Shown: positions 8,398 to 17,175 of the stretch, piece by piece | Layout of the letters: each line of letters begins with the position of its first letter | Position numbering within the stretch: position 1 is the first letter of the stretch | Source: Ktedonobacterales bacterium | GTDB taxonomy: Bacteria; Chloroflexota; Ktedonobacteria; Ktedonobacterales; Ktedonobacteraceae | NCBI GenBank assembly: GCA_027451525.1 | Contig: DAIDJF010000002.1 | Location: 1 to 64,000, forward strand | Direction: 5' to 3' | Length of the DNA: 64,000 nucleotides | Position numbers and translations under genes: made by a program | The notes under the pieces: generated by a model | What the model saw: only the letters and a program-made list of their open reading frames with translations | Told to the model about the DNA's origin: nothing | Database searches by the model: none

Positions 8398-10308
8398 ATG
8401 GAAACAGAGACATTCACCCAACCATCTATTGGTCCGTTGACTATCGTAGTGTGCATTAAACAGGTTCCGCTCGTTTCAGCAATGCGTTTCGATCAACAGA
8501 CACGCCGCCTTGTGCGCGAGGGCGTTCCGTTAGAAATCAACGAGTTGGATGTCTACGCGCTTACCGAGGCAATCCGCTTGCGCGACCGGCACGGCGGCGC
8601 GGTGGTTGCGATTACAATGGGACCCCCACAGGCGCGTGAGGCACTGGCAACAGCCCTGGCAATGGGAGCCGACCGCGCTATTCATCTCAATGATCGCGTC
8701 TTCGCGGGTGCCGATACAGCAGCGACAGCGCGCACACTCGCGCTCGCTATCCAACAACTTTTCCCCACACCAGTTGACCTTATTTTCTGCGGTCGCCATA
8801 GCGTTGACGCGGAAACCGCGCAGGTAGGACCTGAAATTGCGGAAATGCTTGCCCTGCCACAGGTCAGCGCACTGCAAAGTGTCGAGCTACAGATCGATAA
8901 CGGACAAAAGGTTGTCATTGCGACGCGCGAGACGGATGATGGCAGCGAGAAACTGCGCGTGCCAATGCCGGCCCTACTTACAGCGGCTGAACGGCTAAAT
9001 GAAGGACTCTGGCCCAATGAACACGAGATTCGTGCCGCGAATGAGCAGGCGGGAGACCGCATTCATGTTATCACTGCCGCTGACCTCACGCTTGACCCAT
9101 TACAGATTGGTCAGGCAGGCTCGCCCACGTGGGTTGCCAATGTTGAACCAGAAACATATGTCCGTGCTGGGCGCGTGATCGCGGAAAACGACCCAGCCCG
9201 TGCGATAGACCTGTTGATCGCCGATCTTCAAGCGCACGGTCTGCTCTCCACAGGAGCAGAAAAACGAACAACAACGGCTGCACCATCAGCAACACCGCAG
9301 CGTACACAGGCACCGCTGGCGGGCAAAGCCGTCTGGGTTATTGCGGAACGCGCACGCGACGGCATCCGCCAGGTGACGCTAGAACTCTTGGGTAAAGGTA
9401 ACGCACTGGCGGCACAGATGCAAGGCGAACTGGCAGCAGTTCTGTTGGGTGGACCACACGTAGCCGAACATACGCCTCTTCTGGCCGCGTATGGAGCCGA
9501 GCGCGTCTATGTTGCCGCTGACCCCGCGCTAGAACCCTATACGACGGAGGGCTACACAGCAGTGCTGGCAAGTGCTATCGCGCAGTATCAGCCTGCCATC
9601 GTGCTGTTTGGTTCGACTGCCGACGGGCGTGACCTCGCGCCACGTGTCGCAGCCCGCCTGAATCTCGGTCTGACTGGTGATTGCATCGACCTGGACATTG
9701 ACGAGCAGCAACGTCTGCTGCAATATAAACCAGCCTTTGGCGGTAGCATCATCTCATCCATCCTCTCACACACGACACCCGCGATGGCGACACTGCGTCC
9801 CGGCATGCTCACTGCCGCGCAACCGGATTTCAGTCGTAGCGCACCGACGGAGATGCTGGCTATTCCTGATCTGGCACACTTGATACACACGCAAGTCCTT
9901 GAACGCACCTACCAGGAGATGGGTAGCGCGCAACTAGAGTCAGCCGCGACTGTGATTGGCGTGGGGATGGGCATGGCAGAACCGGAACATTATGCGCCGC
10001 TTTATCAGCTTGCCCAACAACTACATGCGGCAATTGGCGCAACTCGCAGCGTGGCTGATAAGGGCTGGCTACCCAAACAAGCACAGATCGGCCTGACAGG
10101 ACGCGCCGTCTCGCCCAATCTCTATATCGCACTCGGCATCCGTGGCGCGGCAGAGCATATCGCGGGCATACGCAAGGCAGGCTATGTCGTCTCGATCAAC
10201 AAAAATAAACGCGCCGCCATTTTCAAACATTCCGATCTCGGTGTCGTTGGCGACGCGCATGTATTACTGCCCCTGCTAATACAAAAGCTAGCCGAGGTGC
10301 TGGTCTAA
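8398..10308 (+). CDS. Electron transfer flavoprotein, fused beta and alpha subunits
   Basis: A single chain of 636 residues joins an EtfB domain (about 1-270) to an EtfA domain (about 300-636). ETFs carry electrons from acyl-CoA and other dehydrogenases to the quinone pool via FAD. EtfB is marked by CIKQVP near the start and GRHSVDAETAQVGP. EtfA ends in the FAD-binding module, with IGLTGRAVSPNLYIA, then GAAEHIAGI and INKN. Compared with the common GQTGK and GISGA motifs, this chain reads GLTGR and GIRGA, so flavin contacts may differ. The start at 8398 is chosen because AAAAAGG lies 7 bases upstream. The last 21 bases overlap the convergent S9 peptidase gene. Confidence 0.9.
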   Translation: METETFTQPSIGPLTIVVCIKQVPLVSAMRFDQQTRRLVREGVPLEINELDVYALTEAIRLRDRHGGAVVAITMGPPQAREALATALAMGADRAIHLNDRVFAGADTAATARTLALAIQQLFPTPVDLIFCGRHSVDAETAQVGPEIAEMLALPQVSALQSVELQIDNGQKVVIATRETDDGSEKLRVPMPALLTAAERLNEGLWPNEHEIRAANEQAGDRIHVITAADLTLDPLQIGQAGSPTWVANVEPETYVRAGRVIAENDPARAIDLLIADLQAHGLLSTGAEKRTTTAAPSATPQRTQAPLAGKAVWVIAERARDGIRQVTLELLGKGNALAAQMQGELAAVLLGGPHVAEHTPLLAAYGAERVYVAADPALEPYTTEGYTAVLASAIAQYQPAIVLFGSTADGRDLAPRVAARLNLGLTGDCIDLDIDEQQRLLQYKPAFGGSIISSILSHTTPAMATLRPGMLTAAQPDFSRSAPTEMLAIPDLAHLIHTQVLERTYQEMGSAQLESAATVIGVGMGMAEPEHYAPLYQLAQQLHAAIGATRSVADKGWLPKQAQIGLTGRAVSPNLYIALGIRGAAEHIAGIRKAGYVVSINKNKRAAIFKHSDLGVVGDAHVLLPLLIQKLAEVLV

Positions 10309-12117
10309 GAAACGCGCAATAGCGGGATAGGCCACCAGGCGATTAGAACGCTTGATGAGACCATGTCCCTCGTCCTCAAAACGCAGGTACTCGACAGGAA
10401 CATTGCGTTGCTTGAGTGCCTGCACGATCTGTTCCGCCTCACCGACAGGAACGCGCGGATCGTTCGCGCCGTGAATGACAAACATGGGAGCCTTGATCGC
10501 ATCGACCTTGTGAATAGGCGAAATCTGCTCTAAGAACTCGCGGTCTTGCTCCAGACTACCATATTCAGACTCGCGCAATTTACGCCGCCAGGGACCAGTG
10601 TTTTCGAGGAACGTCACAAAGTTAGCGATACCCACGATATCTACAGCCGCGGCCCAGAGGTCGGGATAGTTGGTGACAGCCGCGAGCACCATAAAGCCAC
10701 CATAACTGCCTCCCATAACAACGATTTGGCGGGGATTCGCGATGCCGCTCTCACGCAACCAGAGCGCGGCATGTTGTAAGTCCTTGACCGAGTCCATGCG
10801 CAAACGCACATCATCGAGGCTCTGATATTCATAGCCATAGCCTACGCTACCACGCACATTGGGAGCAAGCACGCCATAGCCACGCTGCACCAAATATTGA
10901 TTGACAGGATTAAAGATCGGCAGAGCCTGCCCCTCTGGCCCACCATGTACGTTTATGACTATAGGAAGTCCGCGTTGCTTATCGTGGGGCAAATAGAGAA
11001 ACGCGGGAATTTCGCGCCCATCAAAGGTGGGATACTGGACCAGGGCAGGGCGCACGAACGCGGATTGTGGGATACCGCCGAGCGAACTGCGCGTGGCACG
11101 CCAGACGATACACTCGTTCGCATCCCAGATGTAGATATCGGGCGAGTCATCGGGGCTGACGAACGTAATTGCCAGTTTGCTACCATCTTGCGACCAACTC
11201 AGATCATTGACCACGCCACCCGACAGTGTGGGTCCCTGAAGAGGTTGACGGTCAGCCCAGCCACGCGCAACATCAAACAACTCCAGATTGGAATAGCCAT
11301 TCTCGTTAATGACGCTTGCCAGACGTGTGCCGTCATGCGTGACTGCCAGTTTGTCAACATCCCAGTTGGTATCGCTCAGATAGGTCATCTCGGTTGTGGC
11401 AAGGTCCAGATAAGCAAGCGAGAGGAATTGGCGGTCACGATTGCTCAACAGGTACAGACCAGCGCGATCAGCTGACCAGGCGGGAGAAACATACAAGGAT
11501 GGACCAGTGCCCGTTGCGGGCGGCGTCAACGGACGCACAGAGCCAGAGGCGATATCTACCAGCATGAGCATATTGCGCGTATTCGAGTCATAACGTGACA
11601 CAAGCACCTGCTGCCCATCGGGTGCATAGCCCACCACATAATTGGTGCCATCTTGCTGCAAAAGCAGTTTTACCGCACCGCTCTCTATGTGACGCTCATA
11701 GACATCAAAAAAGCGTGGGTCGCGCTCATTGCTGCTATAGACGATACGTGTCCCATCGGGAGACCAATCCCCAAAGGTATAAATGGCATCAGGGTGCATC
11801 GTCAAAGCAGTAAACTCGGAACCATCCGTATTCAACGTATATAGTTGCATACGCTCGTTGCCACCTATATCAGCCGAGACCAGCATAAGAGGTGCTTTTG
11901 GCGAATAGACAACACTCCCAACGCGCTCCCCACGAAACGTCAACTGCTGAGGCCACAACTGCATTTGGGCACGCATATCGACAGGCACGCTCCAGACCTC
12001 CGCCACGCCCGTGATATCGGTTAAAAAACTGATCTGGCTACCATCAGGAGAAAAACTTGTGCCATAGGCAGATCGCACATTGAGATATCGCTCAAAGCTA
12101 TATTTTTCCGTTGTCAC
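10288..12117 (-). CDS. S9 family (prolyl oligopeptidase-type) serine peptidase
   Basis: The N-terminal ~350 residues are a WD40-like beta-propeller with repeated SPDG/S-W-S motifs that gates substrate access. The C-terminal alpha/beta hydrolase domain shows the nucleophile elbow GGSYGG, the catalytic Asp in HGANDPRVP and the His in DEGHG. This fits acylaminoacyl or dipeptidyl peptidases acting on short peptides. No signal peptide is visible, so it is probably cytosolic. The longest frame begins with TTG at 12123, directly behind AGAGGA. The GTG at 12117 has a proper 7-base spacing and is preferred (609 residues). Its 3' end overlaps the ETF gene. Confidence 0.92.
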   Translation of the reverse strand: MTTEKYSFERYLNVRSAYGTSFSPDGSQISFLTDITGVAEVWSVPVDMRAQMQLWPQQLTFRGERVGSVVYSPKAPLMLVSADIGGNERMQLYTLNTDGSEFTALTMHPDAIYTFGDWSPDGTRIVYSSNERDPRFFDVYERHIESGAVKLLLQQDGTNYVVGYAPDGQQVLVSRYDSNTRNMLMLVDIASGSVRPLTPPATGTGPSLYVSPAWSADRAGLYLLSNRDRQFLSLAYLDLATTEMTYLSDTNWDVDKLAVTHDGTRLASVINENGYSNLELFDVARGWADRQPLQGPTLSGGVVNDLSWSQDGSKLAITFVSPDDSPDIYIWDANECIVWRATRSSLGGIPQSAFVRPALVQYPTFDGREIPAFLYLPHDKQRGLPIVINVHGGPEGQALPIFNPVNQYLVQRGYGVLAPNVRGSVGYGYEYQSLDDVRLRMDSVKDLQHAALWLRESGIANPRQIVVMGGSYGGFMVLAAVTNYPDLWAAAVDIVGIANFVTFLENTGPWRRKLRESEYGSLEQDREFLEQISPIHKVDAIKAPMFVIHGANDPRVPVGEAEQIVQALKQRNVPVEYLRFEDEGHGLIKRSNRLVAYPAIARFLDQHLG

Positions 12118-12162
12118 GTACAAATCCTCTTTCTTCGTGAGATATGAGCATCGTTGCTCATC

Positions 12163-12459
12163 CTACATTTCCGCGTTATGAGAGAACCTTTTCATATGAA
12201 AGGCCATTACGCTGCCGCTCACCTCTTTTTTCCAGGCTGAACCAACTTGCGCTTGCTGTTTTTGCAGGTGCTGTTGGTACCATTTGAGGACATCCATCAG
12301 GGAATCTGGCAGCACATACGGCACATCCCGCTTTTGCGTCTTGGGATCTTTCTCAATAATACCACACCATACGCCTTCTATTTTGCCGCTTCTTGCAGGC
12401 ATAGCAAGAAGCGGTGAGGACACCGATAACATTCTTGTACGCGACACACGCCTTTCCAA
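12163..12459 (-). pseudogene. Possible remnant of a tyrosine recombinase
   Basis: This 98-codon frame has a stretch (EKDPKTQKRDVPYVLPDSL, then a helix KWYQQHLQKQQ and SAWKKE) that resembles the middle of phage-type integrases, where PKT, R, P-LP and a basic helix precede the catalytic HxxR. The catalytic Arg, His and Tyr are not seen and the frame ends soon after. No ribosome binding site is evident. I read it as a decayed integrase fragment, but a short hypothetical gene cannot be excluded. Confidence 0.3.
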
Positions 12460-12508
12460 ACAGATGTAAACTGTGCTACACTTCTATAAGAAGCTCGAAT
12501 AATGTAGT

Positions 12509-12553
12509 TCGATGCAGATAGAGAACAACACGATAGTTCTCCATCTGCATCGA
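12509..12553 (+). promoter_or_regulatory. Long hairpin in the leader of the deaminase gene
   Basis: TCGATGCAGATAGAGAAC (12509-12526) pairs with GTTCTCCATCTGCATCGA (12536-12553), 18 bp with one mismatch, around a 9-base loop. It ends 10 bases before the AGGAGGA ribosome binding site at 12564. No T-run follows. It could be a dimeric-repressor operator, a translational control hairpin, or the stub of a lost element. Confidence 0.6.
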
Positions 12554-12577
12554 TTCTGTATTCAGGAGGAAATCCTT

Positions 12578-13225
12578 GTGATTTGGCAACGTCTTTCTCT
12601 GGAGTGGCAGTATTGTGTCGAAGAGGCATGGGCGGCATATTGTTACGGTTCGCTCCCACATGGGGCCGTAGTAGTCGATGCAGAGGGTAATATAGTAGCA
12701 CGTGGACGAAACCGCATTCGCGAACTAACAGCTGAGGGCCGACAGATCTCAGGCAACCGCCTTGCGCACGCTGAAATGAATGCACTGCTTGAACTCGACT
12801 GGCATGCAGTCAATGTCTATGGATGCAAACTCTATTCGAGCATCCAGCCCTGTCCCATGTGCATCGGGGCAGTGCGTATGGCACATATGCAAGAGGTCCA
12901 CTACGCAGGACGCGACAGCGGAGCAGGTGCGACTTCACTCATTGATAAAACGCCATTCTTCGAGAGCGGTAATATCCGTGTGTTTGGCTCAGAAGACCCC
13001 GAACTAGAGATTCTCCTCATGGCGATACAAGTAGAGGCCACATTTAGCCAGGCCCACCCAAAGGCTGAGGAGTGGGTTGAGATCATGTCGCAAGGCGTCC
13101 CATTGGGACGCAAACTGGGCACAGAGATATTTGCAACAGGCATCCTCCGACAATGGAAAGAGGAGAAGAAAGAGGCCGCATTCGTCCTCGATCAACTCCA
13201 CGAACAGTTGCAAAAACTGGCATAA
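12578..13225 (+). CDS. Cytidine/deoxycytidylate deaminase-fold zinc deaminase
   Basis: This zinc-dependent nucleoside deaminase family includes TadA, guanine deaminase and the riboflavin deaminases. The zinc and catalytic motifs are intact: HAEMNALLE (His ligand and proton-shuttling Glu) and QPCPMCIGA (PCxxC). The C-terminal ~90 residues go beyond the TadA core and are helical, so this is not a plain tRNA deaminase. The substrate is unassigned. The ORF extends to an ATG at 12512, but that lies inside a hairpin. GTG at 12578 is preceded by AGGAGGA with a 7-base gap, giving 215 residues. A nucleotidyltransferase follows after 94 bases. Confidence 0.85.
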   Translation: MIWQRLSLEWQYCVEEAWAAYCYGSLPHGAVVVDAEGNIVARGRNRIRELTAEGRQISGNRLAHAEMNALLELDWHAVNVYGCKLYSSIQPCPMCIGAVRMAHMQEVHYAGRDSGAGATSLIDKTPFFESGNIRVFGSEDPELEILLMAIQVEATFSQAHPKAEEWVEIMSQGVPLGRKLGTEIFATGILRQWKEEKKEAAFVLDQLHEQLQKLA

Positions 13226-13255
13226 TCCACTTTGCTACCACAATATGCGTCACGG

Positions 13256-13286
13256 AAGGGCCGATAGTGCCACTTTTCGGCCTTTC
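13256..13286 (+). terminator. Probable terminator after the deaminase gene
   Basis: GGCCGA and TCGGCC form a 6-bp stem around an 11-base loop, followed by TTTCT. It is modest in strength but well placed, 30 bases after the stop codon. Confidence 0.45.
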
Positions 13287-13319
13287 TAGTCGCCAGCTAT
13301 TCTCTACAAGGAGGATACC

Positions 13320-14318
13320 ATGGAGATGCCGACACTCTACGTCTCGACCGACCATCCACAAGTAGACAACATTTTGCGTGGGACAATTGGCATTTTAGAA
13401 ACGCTCTTTCCCGAGCGGATACACGCTTACTATCTACACGGCAGTTTTGCCGACAACACAGGAATCGAGACAAGCGATATTGATCTATTCCTGGTACCTA
13501 AAGGCAGCTTTACACGCGAAGAACGTGAAAAAATACAGTTTGTTATGCAATGTAGTGCCCTTATCAGCCCTTATATGGTTGAGATGATCGCGGTAGATGA
13601 AGAAATATTGCTCAAGCAAGGGCACTTTCGCATTAAAGCTGCCAGCAAACTGCTGTGGGGAAAAGACCTGCGTGAGCGCATACCAGAACAGACGCTTGAT
13701 CAATATCTCCGCATGTATGCCCGCTTCCCATTTATTTATATCGCGCAGATGCTCCGTCAAAAGCCGGGAGCGATTGCCGCCCTCGCATATCCAGATGCCG
13801 ACGGGGAATTTTACGGCTACGATCAGCAGGTTCTCCCACCCGGAAATGAGCAGCAGCATAATATCAAAAAGCTGGTGACCAGTGTGTGCTGGATCGCGAC
13901 CGTTCTTGTCGCCTGGAAAGCTGGAAAGACCGTTGAGGGTAAATTAGCTAGCGTCCAGATGTATAGAAAGTACGTCCACGATCAATGGACAGCTTTTGTC
14001 GAAGAGATGTACGAAAAAGGCAACAGGCAATGGCACTATCTTGTTCCTCAAACACAAGCAGAGCGACAGCAACTCCGTGAACTCTGTGCCCAAACATTAG
14101 CATTTGAACAACACTATCTCAGGCACTATAAAAGCTATTTACTCGCCGAGTTACTTAAAGACGATCAACACAAGCTGATAGCAATCCAACATCTGAAGAA
14201 CGACATTGTCCTCGATGAAGAATGCGTTGTGACCTTGAAGGCGCTTGATCCTGGCGACAATACGCTACTGCGCAACACGATTGAAGATGCACTCTTAAAA
14301 GCACGTATCACACCGTAG
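13320..14318 (+). CDS. Nucleotidyltransferase-fold protein
   Basis: The 332-residue protein has the polymerase-beta-like nucleotidyltransferase signature HGSFADNTGIETSDIDLFLV at about residues 40-59, with GS and the two metal-binding Asp of D-I-D. The C-terminal part is helical. Such domains adenylylate small molecules or proteins (for example aminoglycoside adenylyltransferases). The acceptor here is unknown. AAGGAGG lies 7-8 bases before the ATG. No antitoxin-like partner is next to it, which argues against a MNT/HEPN toxin pair. Confidence 0.8.
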   Translation: MEMPTLYVSTDHPQVDNILRGTIGILETLFPERIHAYYLHGSFADNTGIETSDIDLFLVPKGSFTREEREKIQFVMQCSALISPYMVEMIAVDEEILLKQGHFRIKAASKLLWGKDLRERIPEQTLDQYLRMYARFPFIYIAQMLRQKPGAIAALAYPDADGEFYGYDQQVLPPGNEQQHNIKKLVTSVCWIATVLVAWKAGKTVEGKLASVQMYRKYVHDQWTAFVEEMYEKGNRQWHYLVPQTQAERQQLRELCAQTLAFEQHYLRHYKSYLLAELLKDDQHKLIAIQHLKNDIVLDEECVVTLKALDPGDNTLLRNTIEDALLKARITP

Positions 14319-14439
14319 CAAAGCAATGTTTCAGTGAATAAAACAGGGCATATTGATTGTAAGAGGGCAACGCGGATTATGAAGAGGAGAGAGCCAATTG
14401 AGACTCTCTCCCTGCTTGCTAGTGAGCGACTGAAAATGC

Positions 14440-14772
14440 CTATTCTGCTCCAGCACTACAACTGTAGACCACCTCGTAACGTGCGGGTTCAACCTTCTCA
14501 GCAATTTGTCGAATAAGCTGTAGATGAGGCATAGCTGCAGGATTACGCAACATTGCATCAAGAGCCTCTACACTCTCCCATTGTGTATAATTTGTCACCT
14601 TTGTCCCATCCAGGCTGCGGTGAAAATTAGCAGAGATGTAGCCGGGCAGAGAGCGCATCACCTTTTGATCAACATCAACCAAAATATCCAGCAATTCCTG
14701 CTGATGTTCTGGCTTGACGGTGAATACATTGATGAGAGTCAATACGTTCTCTCTGGTTGAAATCGTTACCAT
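14440..14772 (-). CDS. Antibiotic biosynthesis monooxygenase (ABM) domain protein
   Basis: The 110-residue single-domain protein has the ABM dimeric ferredoxin-like fold, with an N-terminal strand LINVFTVKPEHQQELL and the middle motif FHRSLDGTKVTNYTQWES. ABM proteins include cofactor-independent quinone-forming oxygenases of aromatic polyketide pathways, haem-degrading enzymes and stress proteins. A minimal type II polyketide cluster begins 2.4 kb away on the other strand, so a tailoring role is possible but not shown. A GGGGGA ribosome binding site precedes the ATG. Confidence 0.85.
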   Translation of the reverse strand: MVTISTRENVLTLINVFTVKPEHQQELLDILVDVDQKVMRSLPGYISANFHRSLDGTKVTNYTQWESVEALDAMLRNPAAMPHLQLIRQIAEKVEPARYEVVYSCSAGAE

Positions 14773-14816
14773 AGGAAGAATCCCCCAGTTTTCTCTAGAT
14801 CTATTGATTAAGAACG

Positions 14817-15953
14817 TCAGGAATGGTTATCTGATTGAGAAGTCGGCTTAGTACTGGTACGCAGACTGTCAACAACGAGATCAACAGGTGTACCGCTCTT
14901 TTCAGAGGAGCGCGGCAACTTGCCTTGACGGAGATTTTCGGCGAGATAAAGGGCTGCCCGTTCAGTCTGCTCTTTCATCCTATTGGATTGTTGCAGAGCA
15001 AGACGCAAATTATAGACCTCCTGTTGCAATTGCTTCATCTGTTGCAAGTCTGTTTCAATTCGTCTTAAGCTACGCATGCGTGCGAAAAGCGTATTGAGAG
15101 AATGTGCCACTCTAAAGAGCACGTTATCCTGTGAAATTGGAACCTGGACATCAACATTGCCATTAGAAAATGTCTGCAGTGCCTGCAAAATTTGCTGAAT
15201 ACCCTGATCGAGTTGGTTTTTCAACTCAATTTCCTGCTGTTGCCGTTCAATCTCTTTGCGCTCAAGTGAGGCAATTTCCTCTGCGCGGTCCAGATGTAAG
15301 ATAGCGAGGTCAGCACTACGGACGAGAATGAACGCAAAGATGGCAATAATAATCTGAATTTCAATAGCCTGAATCAGGATAGGGTTACCATTCACCAGCA
15401 TTAAATGCGCTAATTCGGGCGAAAGTTTAGGAGAATGCAGGACAAACCAGACAATTCCAATATTCAATCCCATAATAGCAAAGACCCAGCCAGGAGCAAG
15501 CATTGCCACTGCGACAATTTCAGCTTGGGCCATCAAGTCCAAAAGTGGTAAGTTACTTGGGCCAAAGCCTCCTGGGCTCGTCAGCATAGTGCCTAAAAGA
15601 CCAGCTTCGATAGTCAAGATTGCAATACAACCAGCCCATACCAGATGACCTGAACGATTCAGGAGCATCGCAAGGAGGTCTATAGCAAAAACTACCAACA
15701 AGGTTGTCACAACAGTGGAATTGCCAATTGCTCCTGGTAATGGTAAAAGCACAAGAGCGATAACGACGAGCAAAATCCAACTAGCAGTTTTGCCGCGTCG
15801 GACAACCTCGCGCTGTTTGAAAGAAACGGTAGAAGGAACATCACGTGGAGCTGTGAGACGGTACCAAATGCTCACAAAACTAAATTGACGCTCAGGTTGC
15901 TGAAACGGATCCAGTTCCTCATATGCATCAGTAAGAGACTCTCTATTTTCCAT
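14817..15953 (-). CDS. Polytopic membrane protein with cytoplasmic coiled coil
   Basis: After a soluble N-terminus of about 55 residues come roughly six hydrophobic helices (about 60-215). A strongly charged coiled coil follows, then a HAMP-like segment (LQTFSNGNVDVQVPI) and a second Gln-rich coiled coil. There is no kinase, cyclase or methyl-accepting domain, so this looks like a sensor input and relay module lacking an enzymatic output. The frame starts with TTG-ATG and the ATG at 15953 is used. No good ribosome binding site is seen at the usual distance; AAGGAGG lies about 25 bases upstream. Function unknown. Confidence 0.7.
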   Translation of the reverse strand: MENRESLTDAYEELDPFQQPERQFSFVSIWYRLTAPRDVPSTVSFKQREVVRRGKTASWILLVVIALVLLPLPGAIGNSTVVTTLLVVFAIDLLAMLLNRSGHLVWAGCIAILTIEAGLLGTMLTSPGGFGPSNLPLLDLMAQAEIVAVAMLAPGWVFAIMGLNIGIVWFVLHSPKLSPELAHLMLVNGNPILIQAIEIQIIIAIFAFILVRSADLAILHLDRAEEIASLERKEIERQQQEIELKNQLDQGIQQILQALQTFSNGNVDVQVPISQDNVLFRVAHSLNTLFARMRSLRRIETDLQQMKQLQQEVYNLRLALQQSNRMKEQTERAALYLAENLRQGKLPRSSEKSGTPVDLVVDSLRTSTKPTSQSDNHS

Positions 15954-15956
15954 CAA

Positions 15957-16330
15957 ACATACGATATTGTTATACCGTCCTCCTTAAATGTCTAGAATGT
16001 GATGTAGTTGTGTTGTGGTAGCAGACGAGTCATGATAATGTAGAATTGGCGAAACTACTATGATGTTAAGAGAATTACACAGCCGCTTCCTGCATTGAAA
16101 AGTAAACATCTTATTTTCCTGTGGGCGCTATAATGCCAATTCGTTCTCACAAATAATTGTCTATTTTCACGCATCAAAGATGAGCTTGAACATAAAATAC
16201 AGGCATCTTAATCTTAAGTCAAGTAATTAGTGTTAAATAAACCTTTTTTTCCTATAAAGGTTCTAGTATTGTAGTGTTTACTTCTATACAAACGGCTGCA
16301 TAAGAAGGTGGTCTATGTATCGCGGTGGAT
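15957..16330. other. 374-bp A+T-rich intergenic region
   Basis: This lies between the membrane protein start and the 3' end of the winged-helix gene. It should contain the membrane protein's promoter. I see no gene, repeat or clear hairpin. Confidence 0.5.
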
Positions 16331-16825
16331 TTAATTTAAGCCAACAAGGTAATAGCCATCTTTTCTTGAGCGAATGGTCAATCCTAACTGCTCTAGTTTT
16401 CGGCGCAGACTATAAAGCGCGTTGTACACGCCGCGCATCTCCACTCTACGCTGATCCGCTTCATATAAGCGTTGATGATATTCCTGGACTATATTGCTCC
16501 ACTGAATGCTGGCGACATCGTTAGAGGGGAAGATAGATTGCAGCAATATTTCATACGTACAATGATAGCTTGCTTGCAACACTTCTTGTGGGCAACAAGA
16601 AGGTGAAGCCAGCAATGGCAACAAAACGCGCATCTCTGTATCAGTAAGGATACGCTGAGCGATGACTGCCGCAATCTCTTCTTGCTGTTTAGACATGAAA
16701 GTAACGATTGGAATGGTGACATTGACTAATAGCTGGTGGCTGGGGAGCACTTCCCCTAAATCGAACAAATACAATCTATCGTTACTTGCATCTTCTAGAC
16801 GCATACAATGATTTGCTCCATACAA
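16331..16825 (-). CDS. Putative winged-helix DNA-binding protein, start uncertain
   Basis: The C-terminal segment GVYNALYSLRRKLEQLG followed by IRSRKDGYYLV resembles the recognition helix and wing of OmpR/SARP-type winged helices. The N-terminal half is not recognised. The only standard start is TTG at 16825, yet the same frame stays open for 56 more codons (to TGA at 16994-16996), and that extension reads like protein (for example YIFSIIPTSVAKWSIVQYN). Either a non-standard start is used or the 5' end has decayed. It is divergent from the polyketide genes and so is a candidate regulator of them. Confidence 0.5.
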   Translation of the reverse strand: MYGANHCMRLEDASNDRLYLFDLGEVLPSHQLLVNVTIPIVTFMSKQQEEIAAVIAQRILTDTEMRVLLPLLASPSCCPQEVLQASYHCTYEILLQSIFPSNDVASIQWSNIVQEYHQRLYEADQRRVEMRGVYNALYSLRRKLEQLGLTIRSRKDGYYLVGLN

Positions 16826-16988
16826 TATTTCAGCCTCATCATTAAATCGTATGTTTGTATTGTACTGGACAATGGACCATTTTGCAACAGAAGTTGGGAT
16901 AATAGAGAAAATATAACCAGTTAACCTTTTTTCAGGAATAAAAACAGCAAGGTCTTTTCGCCGCTTAAAATATAAAAGGATATTGATA

Positions 16989-17066
16989 ATGCATCAGACG
17001 GACAATGAGTTATCGGAAATTGAAGAACTTACCAGTGAAATCTCTGCTATGTACAAGATACAATAG
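16989..17066 (+). CDS. Candidate 25-residue acidic peptide
   Basis: ATG at 16989 is preceded by AAAAGGA (16974-16980) with an 8-base gap and opens 25 codons ending in TAG. The peptide, starting MHQTDNELSEIEELTSEI, is acidic and helical, reminiscent of RiPP leader peptides, but has no clear core. It lies 109 bases before the ketosynthase gene in the same direction, so it could be a leader ORF or a tiny gene of that operon. Coding is unproven. Confidence 0.3.
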   Translation: MHQTDNELSEIEELTSEISAMYKIQ

Positions 17067-17175
17067 CTATTGTGACAAAAGGAAGAATATCTTGAAGCAC
17101 AAATACACATCATAAAACATATTTGTCATGGTGTATTGATCTTTAGGATAGTGTTACATATCCAGAAAGGACAAG

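Noticed and set aside
14440-14772. ABM monooxygenase as a firm member of the PKS cluster
   Set aside because: It lies 2.4 kb away on the opposite strand with two unrelated genes between; ABM domains are widespread, so only a possible link is noted.
16315-16524. 69-codon plus-strand ORF with a fair ribosome binding site (AAGGTGG)
   Set aside because: Overlaps the 3' half of the winged-helix gene on the other strand, and the product has no recognisable pattern.
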